Source: Coprobacillus sp. CAG:826 (GTDB lineage Bacteria; Bacillota_I; Bacilli_A; RFN20; CAG-826). From it: a stretch of 64,000 bases of DNA. The position numbers were made by a program, and so were the translations under genes. The notes under the pieces were generated by a model. The model was given only the letters and a program-made list of their open reading frames with translations. It made no database searches and was not told where the DNA came from. Location: NCBI GenBank assembly GCA_000437235.1, contig FR897047.1, positions 40,601-104,600 of the forward strand, given 5' to 3'. This document shows, in pieces, positions 59,367-64,000 of this stretch; position 1 is the first letter of the stretch; each line of letters begins with the position of its first letter.

Positions 59367-59372
59367 CAATAA

Positions 59373-59449
59373 TGGCGCGCCAAGTAGGAATCGAACCCAC
59401 AACCCTCAGATTCGAAGTCTGATACTCTATCCAGTTGCGCTATTGGCGC
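59373..59449 (-). tRNA. tRNA-Arg (anticodon UCG)
   Basis: 77 nt with CCA. Acceptor GCGCCAA/TTGGCGC, anticodon arm CAGA-CTTCGAA-TCTG, T-arm GTGGG-TTCGATT-CCTAC, discriminator G. The D-stem GCGC/GAGT has one mismatch. Confidence 0.92.
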
Positions 59450-59503
59450 GTGTAGTTATATTATATACCTAAATGATAAAAGTTACGAATAAATCTAATA
59501 AAG

Positions 59504-59532
59504 TTGACGAATAATAAATAAAATGTTATAAC
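59504..59532 (+). promoter_or_regulatory. Promoter of the ZIP transporter gene
   Basis: TTGACG (59504-59509), 17-bp spacer, TATAAC (59527-59532). Confidence 0.75.
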
Positions 59533-59537
59533 TAGTT

Positions 59538-59551
59538 AGTTAAGGCTAACT
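59538..59551. promoter_or_regulatory. DtxR/MntR-like operator
   Basis: AGTTA-AGGC-TAACT, inside a TTAGTTAAGGCTAACTGA context that resembles the DtxR/IdeR box (TTAGGTTAGSCTAACCTAA). It covers the expected transcription start, so metal-dependent repression is likely. Confidence 0.6.
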
Positions 59552-59571
59552 GATGTGAAGGAGGAACTTTT

Positions 59572-60348
59572 ATGCAAGTATTTCTTGGAATTCTTATTCC
59601 ATTTCTAGGAACTACATTAGGAGCAGCTTGCGTCTTTTTTATGAAAAAAGAATTAAAAGACGGAGTTCAACGTGCTTTAATTGGTTTTGCCGCTGGTGTT
59701 ATGGTCGCTGCTTCAATATGGAGTTTAATTATTCCTTCGATAGAGCAATCTTCTAATATGGGAAAATGGTCTTTTATCCCTGCTTTTGTGGGCTTTTGGC
59801 TAGGCATTTTATTTCTTTTCTTATTAGATAAAATTACCCCACACTTCCACACGCAAAGTAACACCGAAGAAGGTCCTAAAAAAGCCTGGAAGAAAACAAC
59901 TAAAATGTTATTAGCGGTCACCATTCATAATATTCCTGAAGGTATGGCTGTAGGTGTAGTTTTAGCAGGTTTCTTATCGAAACAAAATAATATTACTTTT
60001 GCAGGTGCTTTAGCCTTATCGATTGGTATCGCGATTCAAAACTTTCCTGAAGGTGCAATTATATCCATGCCGTTAGCGGGCGAAGGTATGCAAAAAGGGA
60101 AAGCCTTTTTAGGTGGTGTATTATCAGGTGTCGTTGAACCGATTGCCGCTTTAATTACGCTTTTACTTTCTACATATATTGTACCTATTCTACCCTATTT
60201 ATTAAGTTTTGCCGCTGGCGCTATGTTATATGTTGTGGTAGAAGAATTAATTCCCGAAACCGCTGCAGGATCACACTCTAATATTGGCACGATTTTCTTT
60301 GCTATCGGTTTTAGTTTAATGATGGTTCTTGATGTCGCTTTAGGGTAA
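59572..60348 (+). CDS. ZIP-family metal transporter
   Basis: 258 residues, about eight helices. Helix IV has HNIPEGMAVGV and helix V NFPEGAIISMPL, the metal-site motifs of the GufA/ZupT subgroup; the His of the second motif is Asn in this subgroup. Imports Zn2+, Mn2+ or Fe2+. AAGGAGG upstream of the ATG. Promoter and a DtxR/MntR-like operator precede it. Confidence 0.92.
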   Translation: MQVFLGILIPFLGTTLGAACVFFMKKELKDGVQRALIGFAAGVMVAASIWSLIIPSIEQSSNMGKWSFIPAFVGFWLGILFLFLLDKITPHFHTQSNTEEGPKKAWKKTTKMLLAVTIHNIPEGMAVGVVLAGFLSKQNNITFAGALALSIGIAIQNFPEGAIISMPLAGEGMQKGKAFLGGVLSGVVEPIAALITLLLSTYIVPILPYLLSFAAGAMLYVVVEELIPETAAGSHSNIGTIFFAIGFSLMMVLDVALG

Positions 60349-60350
60349 AA

Positions 60351-60396
60351 ATAAAACATCCATTCCAAGGGGAGGAGAACGGATGTTTTATCTTTT
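60351..60396. terminator. Terminator between the ZIP gene and the alcohol dehydrogenase gene
   Basis: ATAAAACATCC / GGATGTTTTAT, 11 perfect pairs with a 19-base loop, then CTTTTTAT. Works for the plus strand and possibly both. Confidence 0.75.
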
Positions 60397-61559
60397 TATA
60401 GAGAATCTTTCAAAATTGTTAAGATATCCTCTTCATTTAATGGTGCCCATGCTTCTTCTAAGCCTTCATTCACGGCAATGTGATGTGCCATTTCTTGTAA
60501 GCGAGATTCATCAATTCCCACTTCTTTTAAATGCATTGGAATGTTGATGGATAAAAAGAAATCATAGGTTTTCTGTATCGCTAAATTAGCGATTTCATAA
60601 GGATCTAAGTTTTCATCAATATGGAAAATATGAGTTCCATAGCTAACGAAACGATGTAAGGTCTTATCATTTAAAATGTGTTTCATCCAACGTGGAGTGA
60701 TAATTGCAAGTCCTTCACCATGGGTAATATCATAATAACCACTTAAGGCATGTTCAATGCCATGGCATGGCCAACCTGAACCACTGTTACCTAAAGCAAG
60801 AATACCATTACAAGCTAAGGAACAATCCACCATTAATTCACTTCTTGCTTGATAATCGTTAGGATTTTCTAATGCAAGTTTCACATTTTTCATCAAACTT
60901 AAAATTGTCGCTTCACACATTCCATCGGTTAAGATAGAAGTTTCTTCACAGAAATATTGTTCGATGACATGATTCATTGCATCAGCCGTTCCCGCTGCGG
61001 TTTGTTTTTTAGAAACACTGAAGGTATAGGTAGGGTCTAAAATGGAAGCCACTGGGAATAAGAGTTCATCAATATAACCAATCTTATCGTTAGTTTCGGT
61101 TCTAGAAATCACACAACCGGCATCGTATTCAGAGCCCGTTGCGGCTAAGGTTAAAATATCCACTAATGGTAAAGCCTTTTTGGCTTTCACTTTATAACTA
61201 ATTAAATCCCAAGGATCTCCTTCATATAAAGCACCCGCGCAAATCGCTTTTGAACAATCTAGCACACTACCGCCACCAACGGATAAGACTACGTTAATAT
61301 GATGTTCTTTACATAAACGGACACCTTCTAAAACACTTGGATCATATTTTGGATTGGGTTCAATGCCCGCTAATTCATAAATTTCAAAATCTTTAAGGAG
61401 TTCTTTTACTCGGTCATAAAGGCCGATTTTTTTAATACTACCGCCACCATAAGTTAATAATACTTTATTACCTAATGGTTTTAAAACTTCGGGAAGATGA
61501 AGAATGGCATCTTTTCCAAAAATTAATTTAGTAGGAGTATGATAAGTAAAATTTTTCAT
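60396..61559 (-). CDS. Iron-containing alcohol dehydrogenase (BdhA/YqhD-like)
   Basis: 387 residues from ATG 61559 (AAGGAAAATC upstream). Cofactor loop VGGGSVLDCSKAI; metal ligands in the DAMNHVIEQYF and HGIEHALSGYYDITHGEGLAI segments. Belongs to the NADPH/NADH-dependent butanol dehydrogenase type; aldehyde substrate range not readable. Follows the flavodoxin-like gene. Confidence 0.9.
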   Translation of the reverse strand: MKNFTYHTPTKLIFGKDAILHLPEVLKPLGNKVLLTYGGGSIKKIGLYDRVKELLKDFEIYELAGIEPNPKYDPSVLEGVRLCKEHHINVVLSVGGGSVLDCSKAICAGALYEGDPWDLISYKVKAKKALPLVDILTLAATGSEYDAGCVISRTETNDKIGYIDELLFPVASILDPTYTFSVSKKQTAAGTADAMNHVIEQYFCEETSILTDGMCEATILSLMKNVKLALENPNDYQARSELMVDCSLACNGILALGNSGSGWPCHGIEHALSGYYDITHGEGLAIITPRWMKHILNDKTLHRFVSYGTHIFHIDENLDPYEIANLAIQKTYDFFLSINIPMHLKEVGIDESRLQEMAHHIAVNEGLEEAWAPLNEEDILTILKDSL

Positions 61560-61576
61560 TTGATTTTCCTTCTTTC

Positions 61577-62110
61577 TTAACAATGTTTGCCCATTTCATA
61601 GGCTTCATTTAAGTAATTGGTTTGGCGAATATCGCCTTTTTTCTCTACTCCGCCAGCAATAATTACACCCTTTTCCTGGCATTCTTCTAAGCAGTCTCTA
61701 GAGAAACCACGAATGGCTTCTATGGTCGAAACCAAATTAGTTGTTTGATCATCCCACGCTGTGACCATAATATAGATATCGGCGCGGACTTCTGTATAAT
61801 TTTGCACCATGCGGTCAATGAAGACTTTCAGTTGTCCGTTCATGGAATAAAAATAAACAGGAGAAGCTAAAACAATGACTTGTGCTTCTTTCATCTTTTG
61901 CGCTAAAGCATTCATATCATCATTTTTAAAGCAATGTCCTAATTTTGCACAAGCATAGCAACCTTCACAGTATTGAATATTTTTTTCGGATAAGCGAACA
62001 TATTCAACTTCATTTCCTGCTTCTAATGCGCCTTTTTGAAAGGCTTGACAAAGGAGATCAGAATTTCCATCTTTTCTTGGCGATGCACTGATAATTAAAA
62101 CTTTTTTCAT
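61577..62110 (-). CDS. NADPH-dependent FMN reductase / iron-sulfur flavoprotein-like
   Basis: 177 residues. Flavodoxin-like fold with FMN phosphate loop SASPRKDGNSD (8-18) and LASPVYFYSMNGQLKVFIDR. The Cys cluster CEGCYACAKLGHC could be a Fe-S site as in iron-sulfur flavoproteins. It starts within the last bases of merR (4-base overlap). Confidence 0.85.
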   Translation of the reverse strand: MKKVLIISASPRKDGNSDLLCQAFQKGALEAGNEVEYVRLSEKNIQYCEGCYACAKLGHCFKNDDMNALAQKMKEAQVIVLASPVYFYSMNGQLKVFIDRMVQNYTEVRADIYIMVTAWDDQTTNLVSTIEAIRGFSRDCLEECQEKGVIIAGGVEKKGDIRQTNYLNEAYEMGKHC

Positions 62111-62523
62111 TTTATAATTCCTCTTTCTTTTAAAAGTCTTTCATGAACATATTTTTCTGTTCCATCCTGAACCGCTTGCTCGTAGTAAGAAATTTTCCAT
62201 TCCACACAGGCTAAGCTTTCTTCAATTTCTTTCTTTTGTTTTTCTAAAGCTTCTTTTTGCCGTTTCATAATATCCAATCTTTCTTCAAGGGTATCATCCC
62301 CTTTTTGAATGAGCTGCATATATTCACGGATTTCGGGAATTGAAAGGCCGGCTTTTTTAAAGCAAGCAATAATCCTTAAAGTTTCTAATTCAAGTTCGGT
62401 AAAAATACGATAATTAGATTCTTTTCTTTCTAAATGAGGGAAAAGACCTTCTTTATCGTAGTATCGAAGTGTCGAAATCGTTAGTCCTGTTTTCTTTGAA
62501 ATTTCTTGTATGGAATAATTCAT
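62107..62523 (-). CDS. MerR-family regulator
   Basis: 138 residues from ATG 62523 (GGTGAG upstream). MerR HTH with SIQEISKKTGLTISTLRYYDKEGLFP (start to residue ~27), then a coiled-coil dimerisation helix. No metal-type Cys set, more like the NmlR/AdhR group that senses aldehydes or redox stress. It leads the operon and overlaps the flavoprotein gene. Its own promoter has the MerR 19-bp spacer. Confidence 0.9.
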   Translation of the reverse strand: MNYSIQEISKKTGLTISTLRYYDKEGLFPHLERKESNYRIFTELELETLRIIACFKKAGLSIPEIREYMQLIQKGDDTLEERLDIMKRQKEALEKQKKEIEESLACVEWKISYYEQAVQDGTEKYVHERLLKERGIIK

Positions 62524-62542
62524 TTTCTCACCACCCAATCAA

Positions 62543-62573
62543 AGTATAACCCTAAAGTTAGGTTTACAGTCAA
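62543..62573 (-). promoter_or_regulatory. MerR-type promoter with 19-bp spacer
   Basis: Minus strand: TTGACT (62568-62573), a 19-bp spacer and TATACT (62543-62548). The spacer contains CCTAA-CT-TTAGG (62551-62562), the operator dyad. The over-long spacer is the hallmark of promoters twisted open by MerR proteins. Confidence 0.8.
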
Positions 62574-62597
62574 CATGAAACGTTAATTATTTTTTTA

Positions 62598-63449
62598 TTA
62601 TTCTTTTTCGTATTCAATTTTCCATGTTGTATAACGCTCTAAGGCTTCATCCGTTCTTGTATAACGTCTTTGTCCATTATTTAAAGTCGTTATTAAACGC
62701 ATATCTTCTTCATCTAAATTAAAATCATAAATCGCATAGTTATCACGGATATGATCGACATTTTTGCTACCTGGAATTACCACAAATCCCATTTGAATAT
62801 GCCATCTTAAAATGACTTGTGCGGTCGTTTTATGATGTTTTTTCGTAATCTTTTCAATGAGTGGATGATGTAATAATTCATCGGTCATACCTTTTCCGCC
62901 TAAAGGATACCAAGACATAATCGCGATATGCTCTTTATCCGTTATTTTTCTTAATTCATCTTGTGGGAAAAAAGGATGACATTCCACTTGAATGACTTGT
63001 GGTTTCACATCAAATTCTTTTAAAACATCTTTAATGTATTGACCTTCAAAGTTAGAAATACCAATGCTACGAATGATACCTTTTTGATAAGCATCCACTA
63101 ATTGTCGATATCCTTTTCTCCAGTTTTTCGTTGGTTGATGAAGGAAAAGTAAATCAATATAATCCGTTTGAAGTCTTTCTAAAGTTTCTTCGATGGCATG
63201 AGGATTTTCATATTCAGATGGCCATAATTTCGTGGATAAGAAAATATCTTCTCTTTTTACACCCGAAGCTTTCATACCACGGCCCACTGCTCTTTCATTA
63301 CGATATGCATTCGCGGTATCAATTAAACGATAGCCCATTTGTAAAGCTTCTCTTACACTATTTTCGGCATCTTGCGGTTCTAATAAATAAGTTCCAATAC
63401 CTACATTTGGCATTAATACGCCATTATTTAAAGTGATTTCTTTTTGCAT
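62598..63449 (-). CDS. Aldo/keto reductase
   Basis: 283 residues. Catalytic set: Asp and Tyr in RLIDTANAYRNE (Asp about 43, Tyr about 48), Lys in FLSTKLWP, His in LFLHQP. C-terminal cofactor part with VIPGSKN. NADPH-dependent reduction of aldehydes or ketones, 2,5-diketo-gluconate reductase-like group. Ends upstream of the merR operon; follows the carboxymuconolactone-like gene by 13 bases. Confidence 0.92.
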   Translation of the reverse strand: MQKEITLNNGVLMPNVGIGTYLLEPQDAENSVREALQMGYRLIDTANAYRNERAVGRGMKASGVKREDIFLSTKLWPSEYENPHAIEETLERLQTDYIDLLFLHQPTKNWRKGYRQLVDAYQKGIIRSIGISNFEGQYIKDVLKEFDVKPQVIQVECHPFFPQDELRKITDKEHIAIMSWYPLGGKGMTDELLHHPLIEKITKKHHKTTAQVILRWHIQMGFVVIPGSKNVDHIRDNYAIYDFNLDEEDMRLITTLNNGQRRYTRTDEALERYTTWKIEYEKE

Positions 63450-63462
63450 TGTTTTTTCTCCT

Positions 63463-64000
63463 TTATTTACTATAAACTTCTTTGATATATTTTAAAGCGG
63501 CCCAAATTTTTGGCCAACCGACGTACATAGCGATATGCGTTAAAGATTCGGTTAATTCATTTTCACTTACACCATTCTTTTTGGCATTCATGATGTGATA
63601 TTGAAGTGAGGAATCTAATACACCTGTAGAGGTTAACGCTACTACAGTAAGGATACATCTCCTTTTAAGATCTAAATAAGAAGTTCTAGACCACACTTCA
63701 CCAAAGAGGATGTCATCGTTTAAATGCGCAAATTCATCTGCTAAACCGGTCAATTGGTCTCTTCCTGCGGTTTGCACGATTTTCTTTTGTTGATGGATTT
63801 CGTTAGCGGCTTTATAGTCTTCTTCACTAACTTCTTCGCACCAAGTAGTCGAAGTATTTTCTCCTGGAACTTCAATCGCAATATGCGCAAAGACACTATC
63901 GTTACTAGCGCCATGCCAATGTTTCACTCCAGGAGCGATAAAAACACTATCGCCAGGTAATAATTCAATTGCAGGTTTTCCTTCTTCTTGATAATAGCCT
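63463..64000 (-). CDS. Cupin plus carboxymuconolactone-decarboxylase-like protein (cut by window edge)
   Basis: The frame runs to the window end, so the start lies beyond 64000. Visible: part of a cupin barrel (LLPGDSVFIAPGVKHWHG, with two His likely metal ligands, and FAHIAIEVPG), then a carboxymuconolactone-decarboxylase (AhpD-like) domain with LKRRCILTVVAL and helical tail. It lacks the CxxC of AhpD. This fused pair is common beside aldo/keto reductases in Bacillota. Substrate unknown. Confidence 0.82.
   Translation of the reverse strand, partial: GYYQEEGKPAIELLPGDSVFIAPGVKHWHGASNDSVFAHIAIEVPGENTSTTWCEEVSEEDYKAANEIHQQKKIVQTAGRDQLTGLADEFAHLNDDILFGEVWSRTSYLDLKRRCILTVVALTSTGVLDSSLQYHIMNAKKNGVSENELTESLTHIAMYVGWPKIWAALKYIKEVYSK

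Overview
The window is low-GC, AT-rich bacterial chromosome from a fermentative Bacillota. The absence of sporulation genes, the FeFe hydrogenases with AdhE, the diacylglycerol-glycosyltransferase lipid genes, PnuC-type NAD salvage and many small lipoproteins recall uncultured gut Bacilli (Erysipelotrichales or Acholeplasmatales relatives). That placement is inference. TGG is used for Trp and TGA behaves as a stop, so the code looks standard. Most genes lie on the minus strand.

Layout. 1-1.5 kb: the start of pnuC behind a promoter and a structured leader, then an unknown anchored protein. 1.5-10.5 kb: one tightly spaced minus-strand unit, rex - adhE - APH-family kinase - two thioredoxin-like 2Fe-2S proteins - PAS-linked sensory FeFe hydrogenase - SpoIIE-type phosphatase - group B-like FeFe hydrogenase, closed by a terminator. 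A LysR gene lies upstream, with a double inverted repeat between lysR and rex. 11.6-16.8 kb: a DUF4143 ATPase, an orphan coding remnant, a tRNA-Arg with a decayed partly duplicated copy, small unknown membrane proteins, four more tRNAs and a candidate structured RNA. 17-24 kb: housekeeping (phosphodiesterase, amidase, rpsI-rplM with leader, a truA::PHP fusion, ecfT-ecfA2-ecfA1, dCMP deaminase). 24-29 kb: HAD phosphatase, MazG-like protein, feoAB and a GH13 protein that lacks its nucleophile. 29-38 kb: ABC exporter, Nudix, an NAD synthetase with an antitoxin-like N-terminal domain, lipase-like hydrolase, and a PlsC plus glycolipid glycosyltransferase pair. 38-46 kb: a TetR-controlled ABC-2 exporter, and an SDR / hydrolase / prolyl-tRNA deacylase group. 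45-58 kb: an accessory-looking stretch of lipoproteins, a two-sensor/NarL-type signalling operon, a RhuM-Fic protein, an XRE-MNT nucleotidyltransferase with a clear self-operator, and a large lipoprotein. 58-59.4 kb: a sparse region with a decayed DUF3990 gene. 59.5-64 kb: a ZIP transporter with a DtxR/MntR-like operator, and a MerR-linked oxidoreductase cluster.

How the genes fit together. Rex (NADH/NAD+ sensing), AdhE (NADH disposal to ethanol) and the hydrogenase genes share one transcription unit. The sensory hydrogenase and phosphatase suggest that H2 or ferredoxin redox state is read out through protein dephosphorylation. PnuC, the Nudix ADP-ribose hydrolase and NadE are NAD-supply genes. 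FeoAB and the ZIP transporter provide metals. Standouts are the rex-hydrogenase unit with its operator, the antitoxin-like-NadE and TruA-PHP fusions, the degenerate GH13 protein, the out-of-frame start of a sensor gene at a T7 tract, and the neighbouring MNT and Fic genes.
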